64,000 nt of DNA from Dentipellis sp. KUC8613 (GCA_002286715.1 NSJX01000028.1:124001-188000); one strand, 5' to 3'; counted from the first letter of the stretch, positions 23,460-36,064 are shown. Translations and numbers: made by a program. The notes: a model not told the origin generated them from the letters alone.

Positions 23460-26400
23460 TCACATCCGATCCGCGACCTTCGCCAACCGGTCCTCCGGAA
23501 TATCCTCATACATCGCATCGTCCTCGACGATCCACCCATTCCCTACGCCCCGATCGCGCACCTTCATAATTGTACCCTTGTGCCGCCCGTCGAGCGCGAC
23601 GACCGTGTCGCCGATGCGGCTCGGCGGCACCGGCACGAGGTAGTACACAGGCACGACGAACTCGCGCATGCCCTCGAACTGCACGCTCGCGGTCTTGTTG
23701 ATAAAGTCGCCTCCGGGATCCTGCACGGACTGCACGAGGCCCTCGCGGCCCTCGTGCTGCCCGTGGTCCCACACGTCGAACTCGCCGTCGCCGCGCGAGC
23801 CGTGCACCCTGACGAGCATGCCGGAGAGGGCCGGCTTGAGCGCCGTGTCCGTCAGCCAGAACTTGTTCAACTCTGTATACGAGACACGCCGTTAGACCAG
23901 ACACTTCGTGACCAGTGCGTGAGACTTACCGAAACGCGAGCTGGCCGCCGACGTGTATGGCGCAGACGATATGCCCGGGGTGGCAGCTGACAGGCCATCC
24001 ATGGACGGGTAAGCCGCGCCAGGCGTCTTCGCACTGTATGTCGGACCCCATGACGACGATGCCGCGGGAGTGGGTGCACTCGCAGGCGTAGGAGCTCCAG
24101 CGAAGTGATCATCCATTGATTCCTGCGACCGAACTTGGATTAGTAAACATTCAAATGAAGCAAATAAAACGCGTCTCACCCATGGATCATACGTATTAGG
24201 ACGACCTGGTGTGCTCCCGCCTGCCATCCAGCTGGACGACGAGTCATTATTGGGCTTTGGCGTCGCACCGCCCCATCCACCTGTACTGTTGTTGGCATAC
24301 GGGTTCGGTGTCCGCGAGGCTGCGTTCCAAGCCGGTGTCCGTCCACCATCCGCAGCATAAGGATTCGGAGTCTTTGAAGACGCATTCCAAGCAGGCGTGC
24401 GCCCGCCGTCCGCGGCGTATGGATTGGGGGTACGAGATGCACTCCATGCTGGTGTTTTGGAAGAGTCCATGTACGGATTGGGCGTCTTGCCCCACGACGG
24501 CGTCTGCCTCCCTCCTTGTGCGTACGGATTTGGCGGGCGGCCGCCACCGCCAAAGCCAGCACCGCCCATCGAAGGCGGGCCCATGTTGCCGAAGCGACCT
24601 TCGAGAGGCTCAAGTTTTCCGTTCGGGCTGTAACCACAATCATGAGAACGGGTCACGAAGTAGATAGATGAGTATACATACTTTCGTCGATACAGCTTCT
24701 CCTTTTCGACAGTGATGACTTTGTTGCCGGTGTTGAGCTCAACACGAGCAATAGGACCATTGGTATCCTTAATAGTTCCAATGTACCCTTTGTAAGCTCC
24801 TTTGACGATGGTGACAGCGACACCAATGAGCCTATCTCGAGGACCCCGACCAATATTCCCAGACCCGACCATGCCACCCGTTTGAGCGCCACCGCTGAGA
24901 GCGGGATTCATCTTGGACAGGTCAGTACCAGGCTTCAAGATGTTACCCTTCGGTGCGAGAGAGGCCAGTGATCGGGCTCGAGTGACGAAAACGCCGCCGT
25001 TCTCAGCAATGTCGCGGTTGTGCAGGAACGCGAAGAACGACTGGTGAATGTGGAGAACACGACCTTTACGACCCTGTAACAAGATGCTCAGTAAGGATAA
25101 ACATATAGTTACCACTGCTCGTTACCTCGCCGTCAATCTCCTTGACATTGTCGTTGATACGAAGTTCGTGTCCTTCCGAATCGGTGGCGATAGCCCTATG
25201 TGAATCGCGCCGCATGGAGATTTGGTGAGGCTGCACTAATCGAACTTGTCCGTTTTGGTCCAGGACGCGGAACGAGTCTCGCTCTGTTTTGAAGATCACG
25301 CCGACGGTTTGCAGACTACGCCGTGGTCAGGCCAATGAAAGTGCGTGAAGATGGGAAATTTACTCAAGCTGGACCAAGTCGTGCAGCTCGTAATTGCCCA
25401 CAGCGTTAGTTCCTGAACCAACCTCGGCAGCCTCTCGAAGATCTTTCGAGAAGACGGAAACCTGTGAAAAAATCAGCAACCTCCCGGATGTATAACCGAA
25501 ATTCTAACCTCCTGCATGGACATATCCGACAAGAAAGTCACAACATTCTCTGAGACGGATACGACGAGACCAGTCTCGTCGGCATTTTTGCCTGTCATGA
25601 CTTTGACGTGATCTCCAGGCTTGAAACGCTTCCTCACGCTACGCGCGGGCACTTGCATCTTCTGACCCTCCAAGTCAACACCGACAGGGGTGAGAGTGAC
25701 AATGTCCTGCGCGATCGAATCGACAATACCGTGAACGCCGGCCTGTTCACCCTCGAACACCTCAATGTGATCTCCAGGCTGCAGAACAGCGATGGCTGCT
25801 TTGCGCGATGCCTCGGCAATGATCGACAAGTCGACATTGTTCTCGCTCTCGCCGCCTTCTTGACCTTTTGAGAAACGAGTGATCTCGTCCAGCGTTGGGT
25901 TGACGTTCTCGAGCATGAGCGCGCTCAGACGGAAGTCCTTCTCGATGAAGCCATCCTTGTACGTGTCGTTCTGGAAGACGTAGACCTGGTTTCGCTTGGC
26001 TACCATCTTGCGACCGTAGACCTTCACGACTTCTTCATAGTTGAAAAATCGCTGCGGAGGGCGCATGCCAGTCGAGACAGACATGCCAATCTTCTTCCGC
26101 TTCTTACCATCGAGCGCAATTTCTTCCTTGGGGTTCAAGTCGATACGGGGAATGAACTTCAAGCCGACTTCCTCGCCGTTCTCGGTGATATCCATGACCT
26201 GCGCAAGATCGCCTTGGTACTTTCCGCGCTTGATACGGACCCAGCTGCCTGGAGTGACAGTCAAGTCCTGCTTTTTGATCTGGAGCAGGCTGGCCATTTC
26301 CTCAATGGGGACCAAGACAATTCCACGGCTGGGATAGACGCCAACAAGACCGTTGCAGGCTTCGCTGACCTGCTTTTGACTGCGTGCTTCGACATAAATC

Positions 26401-27239
26401 ATGCCAGGAAGCGTGTCGCGTTGGAAGGCAGAGAGAATCATGAGTGGATGAGTCGAGTACTCAAGGTCCATGGCTTTTCGCATAAGACTGAACACAAGAT
26501 CGCGCTCTCGTCCAGGCTGTAGAGAGTTAGCAGGCGCGTCATCGCGAGCAGCAATCTTGAGCTTACCTTACACCGTACTTGCCATAAATTAGCATCATTG
26601 ACAGAGGGCATGAGAAGCCGTTGGGGGACTTCGTTCATGTCTCCCGTGTAGCGAATTGCTGAACGCTTGTAGCGTTGACTGACGTCTTCAGCAATTCGCG
26701 CAAGATCTTGGTCGTCGAGTTCGCGCTCTCGCCTGTCGAGACGAGCATGATGTACGCTTCTTCGTACGAGATCTCCTTCGTCTCCTTCGCCTCTGGTTTC
26801 GGCAATGAACTCGTCTGCACGTAACCCGTGAATGGCTCTTCTACAAACATGAAAGTTGACGACGTACCGCGACCATACTCCTCGTCCTCTTCTTCGTCCT
26901 CTTCATCTTCGTTTACCTCGGCTTCGACATCAAGGAAGCGGTTCACGGCCGAGCGTTTATGGCGCCGCTGCAACCAACGTTAGATGTGCCAACCGAACGG
27001 TCTATGTCACCTGAACTTACCTTCTGCCGCTTACGCCCACGGGCTGCACCAGCATCCTCCTCCTCTTCCTCCTCTTCCTCGTCCTCTTCTTCTTCTTCAT
27101 CCTCTTCCTCGTCGTCATATTCATTTCGTCTCTGCTTTCCCTTGCTCTGCTGCTCCCCTCCCAATTCCTCGTCCTCCTCCGCCTCGACAGGATCCGAGCT
27201 TTGGTTTTGGTACTGATGTTCGTCTTCGACGTCGGACAT
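23460..27239 (-). CDS. spt5: Transcription elongation factor Spt5
   Basis: Large subunit of DSIF (Spt4-Spt5), which travels with RNA polymerase II. Order: acidic N terminus (MSDVEDEHQYQN..., then a run of Glu/Asp at about residues 45-65); NGN domain with LMRKAMDLEYSTHPLMILSA and VGVYPSRGIVLVPIEEM; several KOW motifs (TPGSWVRIKRGKYQGDLAQV, LQPGDHIEVFEGEQAGVHGI, FKPGDHVKVMTGKNADETGL, LIGVAVTIVKGAYKGYIGTI); then a C-terminal repeat region built of alternating TPNPY and TPAW units; and a last KOW-like domain (LSGMLVRVHGSRGDGEFDVW, RIGDTVVALDGRHKGTIMKV). At least seven introns; the first is after RKRQK. The start MSDVEDEH at 27239 is the only good ATG. Divergent from the F-box gene 250 bases away. 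Confidence 0.93.
24286..24550 (-). repeat. Spt5 C-terminal repeat region (coding repeats)
   Basis: Imperfect tandem coding repeat: TPSWGK, TPNPYMDSSK, TPAWSASR, TPNPYAADGGR, TPAWNASSK, TPNPYAADGGR, TPAWNAASR, TPNPYANN. Two of the TPNPYAADGGR-TPAWNA units are nearly identical at DNA level. Fission yeast Spt5 carries TPAWNSGSK nonapeptides, whose Thr is phosphorylated by Cdk9. Confidence 0.75.
27056..27117. repeat. Low-complexity CTC/CTT triplet run
   Basis: Triplet-rich stretch that encodes the acidic Glu/Asp run of Spt5 on the minus strand. Likely length-variable between strains. Confidence 0.6.
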
Positions 27240-27489
27240 GGTGCGAGGAAAAGGAGCGACGGGGAGGTGAAGAAGAAGTTATGTGGCTATATAACAAGTA
27301 AGAGTCGCCACCCAGTCACGCCTCCCAAATTGGACCGGCGTGTTACGGCGTCACGGCCGGCGCCTTCCGGACCGGGACCGGCGCACGCAAGCTAACGCAC
27401 CGTCTCATAGACACTCACTAACAAACTGACGGCGCCTTGATCATAGAGCGTTATGCCATCCACAGAGGCCTTTACTCTCCAGCTGAGAT

Positions 27490-29183
27490 ATGGCCGAATT
27501 TACGGATCTACCTCTCGAGCTATTGCCGCTGATCGTACGGCACATCGTCAAGGCTTCGCATCTCGCAGCCCTATGCCTCGTGAACAGATCGTTCCGTGCA
27601 TTCGCGGTTCCGTTGCTCTATGAAAGGATCGTCATATTTCCTTGGTATAAGGATGCAAAGACTAGAGTCAGTGCAATATTTTTTCTCGATATGTGTTATT
27701 TACCGGGGACAGATGATGCAAGTCTTCAGCACTCTAGCGGCTTCACCTGATCTCGCACGTTTTGTGCGACGCTTAGGTTCGTTCCTTTGCTGATCTGAAA
27801 AAGAACACGAATGAACTAGTTTTAGAAATCCGAGACTTTCCTAAGGCCTTTCTGATATCGGAGAAGTATCAGACTCTTCGCGAGAACTGCGTCCGCGGGA
27901 TCCAACATACTACACATCTACAATCGTGCACCTGGACGCGGGACGGTTCCTTGCAGAATCCCATCTTAGAGGCCTTGCAAGATTGCCCAGAACTATGCGA
28001 GTTAGAGATCAATGGACATCACGAGGACAACTACAATCCCTCGACCCTTACGAATTTTAGAAATTTACGGAAGATATCCATCATAATGCCGAGCGGACCT
28101 GTTCTCGACCTGCTTCCTCATTGGGTAGGATATACAGGTCATTCGCTGCGAAATCTCACGTTAATTTGCAAGGCAAGTGGACACTAGTCGATCACTAGAG
28201 GTTCTAATGCAGGTGCTCCTCGCCTTCCAGACGTCCACCCTTGTAAATGACAGCCTATTGGAAGAACTATCCCCCAACTTGCCTTGTATCGAGCATCTAT
28301 ACCTGGTCGGATGCCCTCGAGTGACCCATGAAGGTGTGTGGGCGGCCATCCGCAATAATCTGCAGGGCATATTGGGGCTAGGTATCGAGGGTTTATCCTC
28401 GTCCTTCGTAGGCTCCATCGTATCATGTACCCGAGTCCCCGCTCATGCGCGCGACGTATATAGGACATCGTTCTGTTCGCTCAAATGTGTAGAAAAGGCG
28501 GCGGGCTCACAAGTCTCAAATCCATCACCCTGACCACGCACCCGGACTTCATCACGAAGACTTGGATGGAAGGTGTCATGGACCTTCTCTCGGACTCTCC
28601 GCTCGAGATGTTCCAGATATACGCGACAGAGAACGACGATCGTCACACATTCGACCCTCACCTATGCTCGCGGTTGATCGCATCGCACGGTCATCGTCTC
28701 CTTCGATTCTCGGTACATCGTCTGCGTATCACATTGGATACGCTCGCCATCATCTGCGCTGGATGCCCCGAACTACAGCAATTATTCGTGCACGTTTCCT
28801 CTTCCGCCTTGGTGCGTGCTCACTTCGCACTATCGTTGCCTCGGCTGATGCGCAATTGCCAGGAATCGCTTGGCCCCATATTGGCTCACGCTCGCAAGCT
28901 GCGTACGGTACACGTGAACCTAGTGCTCCGGCCTCCGAGAATCCAAGATGTGGCCCTAGCTATAGTCACCCAGTGCAGTCCTACTGTCGTGCAGTTCGGC
29001 ATCGATACTCGCGTATGGCAGGTCAGGCAGCTAGTCTCTTTTTTCCTGCCGTATCTAAACCTGGCCATGCAGGTTTCGAGGGAGGTTGTGAAACAAGGCG
29101 ACGGTGTAATCATTACAAGACCGGTTCTCAATGGGTACGAGAACCCAGAGATACCCGAGCAGTTTTTGGTTGTACGGGCATAA
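27490..29183 (+). CDS. F-box protein, tandem copy A
   Basis: F-box at the N terminus: MAEFTDLPLELLPLIVRHIV then LAALCLVNRSFRAFAVPLLY. LRR-like stretches follow: ALQDCPELCELEINGHHEDN, LTNFRNLRKISIIMPSG, LPCIEHLYLVGCPRVTHEGV, GGGLTSLKSITLTTHPD, ICAGCPELQQLFVHVSS, ARKLRTVHVNLVLRPPRIQD. It ends EIPEQFLVVRA. About six introns. Predicted SCF adaptor with unknown target. It is closely matched along its whole length by the gene at 29892-31589, so the two arose by tandem duplication. Divergent from spt5. Confidence 0.75.
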
Positions 29184-29891
29184 AGGTACGAAATGAAAAC
29201 CTACATAGAGAAGCACTAGCTGTGAGCCGTATACACCAGTCACCCTCATATCTCGTTTATCCTACGCGCTGCTGAGGCTTGAAGGAGGTTGTATTTCAAC
29301 GATAGCTTGATCTTCCTCAACCTCTCATTCCAATTCCTCGATGGTCTTCGTCCAGTTGAACCACCCGTCAAGGACTGTAGACTCGGCTATCAGCGCTAAG
29401 CCTTTGTAATCGTGAAGTTTTCGAATGCGACCGGCGGTGAATCGTGTTCTTCACGACTTATGGAGAGACGGGGCCGTTGTGTATGTGTGTGGCTTGACCG
29501 AATTATCTACAGGCATGGTCAACGAAGCATTGACACTCCTGGGCCAGAGAACGTCGACAAGCTACAAGATCTTCATCAGCCTTGAAATTGAGGCCTGAGG
29601 ATGGCTCTCCATCTGTCTAACGACATGCAGTACAGGTCCAAACCTCCATGAGCAAGACACAGATAAGTACCAGCCTCGTTCATCGACTATCTTCCTCGGT
29701 TGAGGTCAGCAACGGAGACTAGGCCAGAGTAAGCTACGTCATGTATGCATGGGAAGGTACTACAAAAAAGGTAAATTAAATGTGCCTTGGCGCTAGCCAT
29801 CTCAGTTACCATGGCAAACTGCAAGCTGAGTGCGTCTGTATCATAAAGCATCGTCCACAGAACCTTTCACCTTGGGCAGCTGAGAAACTTT
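29184..29891. other. Spacer between duplicated F-box genes
   Basis: About 700 bases with no supported gene. The promoter of copy B lies here; I found no clear TATA box or repeat of the duplication edges by eye. Confidence 0.3.
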
Positions 29892-31589
29892 ATGGCCAAA
29901 TTTACAGATCTCCCTCTGGAACTATTACCGCGGATTATACAACACATCATCAAGCCCTCGAATCTCGCAGTGGTATGCCTTGTGAACAGATCTTTTCATA
30001 CATTCGCGGTTCCGCTGCTCTATGAAAGAATCGCGACCATATCTCCTTGGTATAGAGATGCGAATAACAGGGTCAGTTCGATACCCCTTCTGAAATCGGT
30101 CACTCATCGTCAGTCACAGATGATGGAAGTGTTCCGTACATTTGCAACTTGTCCTCATCTCGCGCAATTCGTACGACGTTTAGGTATGGATATTCGTCGA
30201 TATATGCAAGCACGCGATTGACCTAGCTTCAGACATTCGTGACTTTTCTCAATCCTTTCTATCGTCATCGAGGTATCAGCATCTTCTCGAGTACTGCCTC
30301 CGCGGGATTCAACATACCACACATCTACGATCATGTGCCTGGACACGGGACGGCTCTTTACAAAATCGCGTCTTGGAGGCCCTGCAAGGCTGCCCGGATC
30401 TATGCGAGCTGGAAATCACAGGAAACCATGAGGGAAACTACGATCCGCCGACTCTTCTGGGTTTCAGAAATCTCCGGAAAATATCAATCATAAAACCGAG
30501 CAGACCTGTTCTTGACTTGCTCCCTCGCTGGCTAGGATACACAGGTCACTCTTTGCGGAGCCTCTCGCTAATATATCAGGTGAGGGGAAGATACCATGTT
30601 TTATGCCAGTAGTGGATACATACTTCGTTCTTCAGGACTCCACTCTTGTGACCGACAACCTTTTGGAAGAGCTCTCTCCCAACCTACCTTGTATCGAGCA
30701 CTTCTACCTCGTCGGATGTATCAGAGTGACCCATAGAGGTGTTTGGGCTGCCATCCACAATAATCTACAGGGCATGCTGGGTCTTGGCGTCGAGGGGTTT
30801 TCTCCGTCCTTCGTAAGCGGCATTTATATCGGTCATGTGGCTTTCCTCACGATTGAACGTAGGATATCGTCCTGTTCAGCCAAATGTGTAGAAAGGGCGG
30901 CGGGCTCACGAGTCTCAAATCCATCACCCTGACTACGCACCCGGATCTCGTCATGAATACTTGGACTGAAGGACTTATGGACCTCCTTTCGGAGTCCCCG
31001 CTCGAGATGTTTCACATATACTCGACGGAGAACAACAAGAACCATACAATTGACCCTCACCTCTGCTCGCGGTTGATCGCATCGCACGGTCATCGTCTTC
31101 GCCGATTCTCAGTGCACCGTCTGCGTATCACGTTGGATACGCTCAGCAGCGTTTGCGCTGGATGTCCTGAACTACAGCAATTATTTGTGCACGTTCCTTC
31201 CCTTACCGCTTTGGTGCGTTCTCATGTCGTACTGTTTCTGACCCTCCTCGCTGATCCGCAATTACCAGGAATCAATCGGTCCCATATTGTCTCAGGCTCG
31301 CAAACTGCGTTCGGTGCACGTCAACGTAGATCCTCGTCCTCTAAGAATCGAAGATGTAGCTCTAGCGGTGGTAACTCACTGCAGTCCCACCATCGTGCAG
31401 TTCGGCATCAATACTCGTGTATGGCAGGTGAGACGGCTAGTCCTTCATTGCTACTTTATCTAAATCCGATTTATGCAGGTCTCGAGAAAGGTGACGAAGC
31501 AAGACGACGGTACCGTTACGACAAGACCGGTTCTAAGCGTGTACGAACATCCAGAAAAGCCTGAGCAATTTTTGATTGTGCGGGGCTAA
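29892..31589 (+). CDS. F-box protein, tandem copy B
   Basis: Paralogue of copy A. It starts MAKFTDLPLELLPRIIQHII with LAVVCLVNRSFHTFAVPLLY, and shares the blocks ALQGCPDLCELEITGNHEGN, LLGFRNLRKISIIKPSRPV, LPCIEHFYLVGCIRVTHRGV and GGGLTSLKSITLTTHPDLVM. The last exon reads VTTRPVLSVYEHPEKPEQFL with stop at 31587-31589. Gene layout and introns follow copy A. The middle exon after an intron near 30190 (frame coding DIRDFSQSFLSSSRYQHLLE) fits the matching part of copy A. All exons appear open, so I call it a gene rather than a pseudogene. Confidence 0.72.
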
Positions 31590-32068
31590 ATTCATGAAAT
31601 GTGCATTTATGCGGATAACCACTAGCCGCCGGTGATACAGCACACCCCTCGGCGATCGTCTTCATATCGTTTCTTCTATGTGGTGCGAGATGCGGCAGGG
31701 CCATAGGAGCTTCGCAAACATCCACTGTAAAGTCGATTGTATATTCATCTCCCTGCTCTGTCGGATTTCTGGGACGTGATTAGTATAGATACTGGATGCA
31801 GGGACAAGCTGGTTGTGCTGCAGTATCCATGGCCAGTTGGCAAGTGCACGGTAATCAGTCCCCAAATCAGCATGGCTTCCTTGGCTCATGCAGTGCGAAA
31901 ATATGGCCTGATGAACGAGCGACTGAACATTGTGTTGGAGACATGCCCCGAATCAAAACAGTATGTAAATAAGCAACATTCGGAACTTCAAAGACATGTT
32001 TCATGAATTCGAAGATAATGCACCGGCGCCCTTCAATCTCCTGTTCACCCTCGACTCTCGGCTTTCAT
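31590..32068. other. Convergent 3' region, no gene seen
   Basis: Short frames only, none with family signal. Confidence 0.35.
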
Positions 32069-33859
32069 TCACATGAACCTGCCTTCTAGGACAGAAACCT
32101 CGGCCACATCCCGTAACCAAGCTGTCGGCAGCTGTAAGCCTTGGCACCCATGAATTTCGAATGCAACCGGCGAATTGCCTTCCATGCGGTTTATTGCAAG
32201 CACCATGATTGCTGCAAATACATGTTGCTTGACAGTTTCATTCATGGGCAACGACAGCCCGTTGGAGCAGTCGATAACGATTTTTTTCAGAAGGGGGAAG
32301 AGGAATGGGACCATTTGGGACTCGTGCACGTCTGGCGATGTTGGTAGCCCACCGGGAGTGCAAGCTTGGAGCAGGCTAGGGCTTGGGAGAGTGTCGAAAA
32401 AATGGAGTTCAGTCACCTGAGAAAACTGAGCCCCAAAGATGGCTCGCCACTCGTTCGCCGAGAAAGGGACTCCTAGACTGTCCACGAGCAAAACGCGAAC
32501 GTCGCTCAAAGGCCATGAATGACATGCCGTCTTGAGGAAACGGGCTGTATTTGATGCAGGTTCCGTCTTGTTCCAATTAGTCCTCAAGAACAGTTGAGGA
32601 AGACGTTCCTCCTCTTGCCTGCCTATATCACGATACTCCGAATCGCAATATTCCGTCTCTACCCGTGGCGGCGTGAGGTCTACAGAGCCCACGAAATCGA
32701 TGCCATCGCCCGAGTTCATTGTCAACGAGAAGCTCCGCAAAGGCCCGATGTTGTCCCGCATGGTCAACAGATGAGGTGTGAACAGTTTGACGAGGTTTAG
32801 TCTCGAGCCAATGGCGTCAACTTGAACGGGCACATGCCATCCGTCAAGGTCCTCTTCGTATAAGGGTTTCATCATAAGTCGCCTCAAAGAGGGAGCCTTG
32901 ACATGTCGTAGGAAGGCAAGCCTGTCGGAGAACGAGTCGGACTTGAGGCGGATGAACAACGTCCTCAGCTGGGGTAAAAATATGATGGCGGGTTCGGTGA
33001 TGAGAGACGGATGAGGGGCTCCATGAACACCAGCAGCGGAGTCGATCACGCTGGAGCGGAAAAAGGTAATCTGTGAGTGTCGACGCAAAGATTGTAACAC
33101 TTTTGACAGGTCCAGCTTCAAATCCGCATCAAAACGTGTCAGCGTTTCTGCTGCGCCTAAACATGGCAGAGTATATTCCCCAGCAGCCGAGTAGATGCGG
33201 AGGACCTGGAGACGAGGAGCAAAGTCGCAATTGGAAGTGGGCCACGCAAAAGGCGAATGACTGGGGAAGAAATAGTCGAACCCGAGATGAAGCTCCGTCA
33301 AAACCGGCGCTGAAAGCGCCCAAATCCGCTCAATGAAATGGCACGCGCGGCTTTCAAGTCTAACCAGGTGAAGGACCTCTACGTGGTGAAGATGAGAGAG
33401 AATTTCCTCTTGAAGTGCTTTCGGAATTGAGCTTCTCAAGCGAATGCGCAGAGGCGCGGATCCTGACCGTCGCATGAATTCGAGGCGCCATTTTGTTGGT
33501 AGATGGTCTGATATCCCAGTCCATAACCGGGGGGCTTTGAGACATATTGCGCGCCAATGGGAGCAGACGTGGGTCACCAAAGCCAACAACGGCAGTGAGT
33601 CCCCATGTTCTAGAGAAGCACTGGAAGGCTTCGCGGAGGGTTGGTCGGTTATAGCGGAAGAAAAAATGTACTCCAGTATTTCCGCGGGAAATCGACAGAC
33701 GGTATAGACCCTGTTGTAATGGATCTTCGACTCGATCGTGACGTTGTCGCCGGTACCACAGTGCTGACCTTGGCCGTCAGCAGTGTTCGAAGAGTTGAGA
33801 GGTTCAGTCAGAATATGTGGAGTGGCTGCGGCTGCGAGAGCTGTATCGGTGTCCGCCAT
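32069..33859 (-). CDS. F-box-like protein, 596 aa, single exon
   Basis: One uninterrupted frame. The first about 50 residues are low-complexity; then YTVCRFPAEILEYIFSSAIT followed by LALVTHVCSHWRAICLKAPRLW is the standard basidiomycete F-box-like motif (LP.Eil..If...l..vcs.Wr.ial..p.LW). The body has irregular LRR-like strands (APRLQVLRIYSAAGEYTLPC, LPQLRTLFIRLKSDSFSDRL, VKAPSLRRLMMKPLYEEDLD). Lack of introns contrasts with nearby F-box genes and is usual for this large paralogous group in mushrooms. Target unknown. Confidence 0.82.
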   Translation of the reverse strand: MADTDTALAAAATPHILTEPLNSSNTADGQGQHCGTGDNVTIESKIHYNRVYTVCRFPAEILEYIFSSAITDQPSAKPSSASLEHGDSLPLLALVTHVCSHWRAICLKAPRLWTGISDHLPTKWRLEFMRRSGSAPLRIRLRSSIPKALQEEILSHLHHVEVLHLVRLESRACHFIERIWALSAPVLTELHLGFDYFFPSHSPFAWPTSNCDFAPRLQVLRIYSAAGEYTLPCLGAAETLTRFDADLKLDLSKVLQSLRRHSQITFFRSSVIDSAAGVHGAPHPSLITEPAIIFLPQLRTLFIRLKSDSFSDRLAFLRHVKAPSLRRLMMKPLYEEDLDGWHVPVQVDAIGSRLNLVKLFTPHLLTMRDNIGPLRSFSLTMNSGDGIDFVGSVDLTPPRVETEYCDSEYRDIGRQEEERLPQLFLRTNWNKTEPASNTARFLKTACHSWPLSDVRVLLVDSLGVPFSANEWRAIFGAQFSQVTELHFFDTLPSPSLLQACTPGGLPTSPDVHESQMVPFLFPLLKKIVIDCSNGLSLPMNETVKQHVFAAIMVLAINRMEGNSPVAFEIHGCQGLQLPTAWLRDVAEVSVLEGRFM

Positions 33860-34326
33860 TTGGGAAGCTTGCGGCCTTTCGAATATCAGGTTAGCACTAG
33901 TACAGCCTTGATATCCAAGAAAGCATAGCTACATGACTGATGCGCATATGGATGCACCACCTCCTGGGCTCAGGAGCTATTTGAAGACAACTATTTGAGG
34001 ACGCACTGGCAGTCGTGAGCGAGGCCGCGCGACGCGTGCAGTGCGGCGGCCGTGCGATCACGGTGTCCTCGAAAGCCAGGTCGGCCAATGCCGGCCACGC
34101 TGAAGTTTTCATCCTTGCAGCCACGAATATGTATCCCAATCGCACACAGGACACCAGTATCAGCAGAAAGATAGTTGCGATTTTATTTACGCGATGTTCC
34201 CATCATAAGTACAATCAATACACTTCCCGCCAACCCTATAAACCGAGCGACCACAAAGAATCCAATTCCCAACAAGACACCCCACAAAACTTTTCAAGGA
34301 AGTGCGCCAGAAGCGGGCCCGGGCGT

Positions 34327-36064
34327 TCAGAGGCACTGGCTGTAGTACGGGTTCGAGGTCTGGCATGTCGAGCCGGAGGCGCAGACCGTCGGGCCTGTCC
34401 AGCCCTGGCCACCGCTGCAAACACAAACGCAAGACGCAATCAGCTCCACGCAGTGTCGAAAGCAGGCGATATGAGACTTACCACTGGCCGTACTTGGTCT
34501 GGGTTGCGGCGGGCGCGGAAGAGGTCGTCGTGGACGAGGGGCCGGAGGGGCTGGTCGGGCCAGTCGGGCCAGAGCCGCCAGTGTTGCTGTACGTCGAGCC
34601 GATGGGGCCGAACTTGATGTTGGAGAACGTGACGGAGTCGTTGGCCTCGGTGCTCTCGACGTCGGCGGGGACGCCAGACGTGGTCGCGCAGGTGCCGCGG
34701 GAGACACCGGGAGAGGACGCGCTCTTGTCGGTGGGGTAGTCCGAGTCGAGCCAGAGCATGTTCGCGGCGTAGTCGTCCCAGACGGAGAGCACGAGGACCA
34801 TGCCCTTGGCGAACGCCGTGCCCATACCCTTGAGGCCGCCGTGGTTCGCGAACGAGTTGGTGTCGCCGAACGCGGTCTTCTGCTGTGTGCAGAAGTCGTC
34901 CGTGATCGAGTTGACGGCGTCGATGCCGGGGATGTTGACCGCGCTGTTCTGGATGACCTTGCCGCCCTGCACGTACAGGCGCCGGATCTCGGAGAGCGTG
35001 CCCGTGGTCGTGTTGTCGCTCGTGAAGAACTGCGTGACGACGGTGAACGGCTTGGTGGTGTCGACGGTCTTGCCGGGGCCGTAGAACGAGGTGTCGCCCA
35101 TGCGGAAGGAGTTGAAGTCGCAGCCGTCGGGGTCGCACACTCCCGCGTAGCGGTCGGGGTTCGCGCAGTCGTCGCCGGAGCACTGAGTCTGGCCGCTGAC
35201 GGAGCAGGGGTGGGGAGTGTAGGCAGCAGAGACCTGATTGGCCTCCCAGATATCCATCTCACTGCAGCACGAGCCGTACTCGCCGGTGCCAGAGTTGGCA
35301 GAGTTGGAATCGGGGGTCCAGTCGTTCACGTTGGCCTAGGTGCGACGCGTCGATATGGCTGACGCGAGGGGATCGAAGACGCGAAACTCACCAAGCCGTT
35401 GATGAACTTGAGATCACGCGGGCACTGCGAGTCGCAGTAGCCGGTACCGTACTTGGCGCCAGCCTTGTTGGTGGGGAAGCGGGAGGTGCCACCGTCGGCG
35501 TCCATCTCGGAGAAGTAGAGTGCGCCGTTGAGGCCACAGCCGAGGTTGGAGACGTCGACGTCGAAGGTGAACTCCTGGTTCAGAAGCTTGAACTCTTGGT
35601 AGTTGGTATCGCCGGAGGCCATGAGGTACACGCGGGACCCGACGTTCTTGTTCGCGCCGTTGGTCACGAAGTTGAGCTTGAGCGAGCTGCCGGAGGACGT
35701 GATGCCGTAGGTACCGGTGTAATCAGCACCGTCGAGAGCACAGTTCTGCGCGCAGGTCGTCGGGTCGGGGCAAAGGGAGGTGTCCCAAGTGTTACCGGTG
35801 TAGCAGTTGGTGTACCCACTAGAGGGTGCATGTTTGGTTCAGTCTGTGGCTCAAAATATATCAGAATATGACGCACGAGGTGGTATGGAGCCAGCGCCAG
35901 TTTGCGTCAAGGACGACGCTACCAGCATTGGTAGTGCAGCTACCACTAGCCGTGCATGTCTGCCAGTTGAGCTTGGGGTGTGTCTCAGCCATCTGCGTGC
36001 CCACTTGCTGGGCGTGCGCGATGGCGAGGAGCGAGAAGGAGAGAAGAGCGACTGCGGGGAACAT
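34327..36064 (-). CDS. cbh1: GH7 cellobiohydrolase (CBHI) with C-terminal CBM1
   Basis: Secreted exo-cellulase that releases cellobiose from reducing ends of cellulose. Signal peptide [18 protein letters not shown], then [19 protein letters not shown]. Core landmarks: [55 protein letters not shown], and the active site [11 protein letters not shown] holding nucleophile Glu, helper Asp and acid/base Glu. Downstream: [20 protein letters not shown] with PGVSRGTC. A linker rich in Gly, Ser, Thr and Pro leads to the CBM1 [20 protein letters not shown] ending YYSQCL. Three introns seen: one near residue 63, one after FINGL, and one at 34415-34481 within the CBM1 Cys codon. Loops over the tunnel appear present, as in processive CBHI. 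Promoter on the minus strand, with TATA at 36216-36224 and two CreA-type hexamers upstream. Confidence 0.95.

Noticed and set aside
35000..35360. Arg/Ser/Pro-rich minus frame overlapping cbh1
   Set aside because: Alternate-frame shadow of the GH7 coding sequence.
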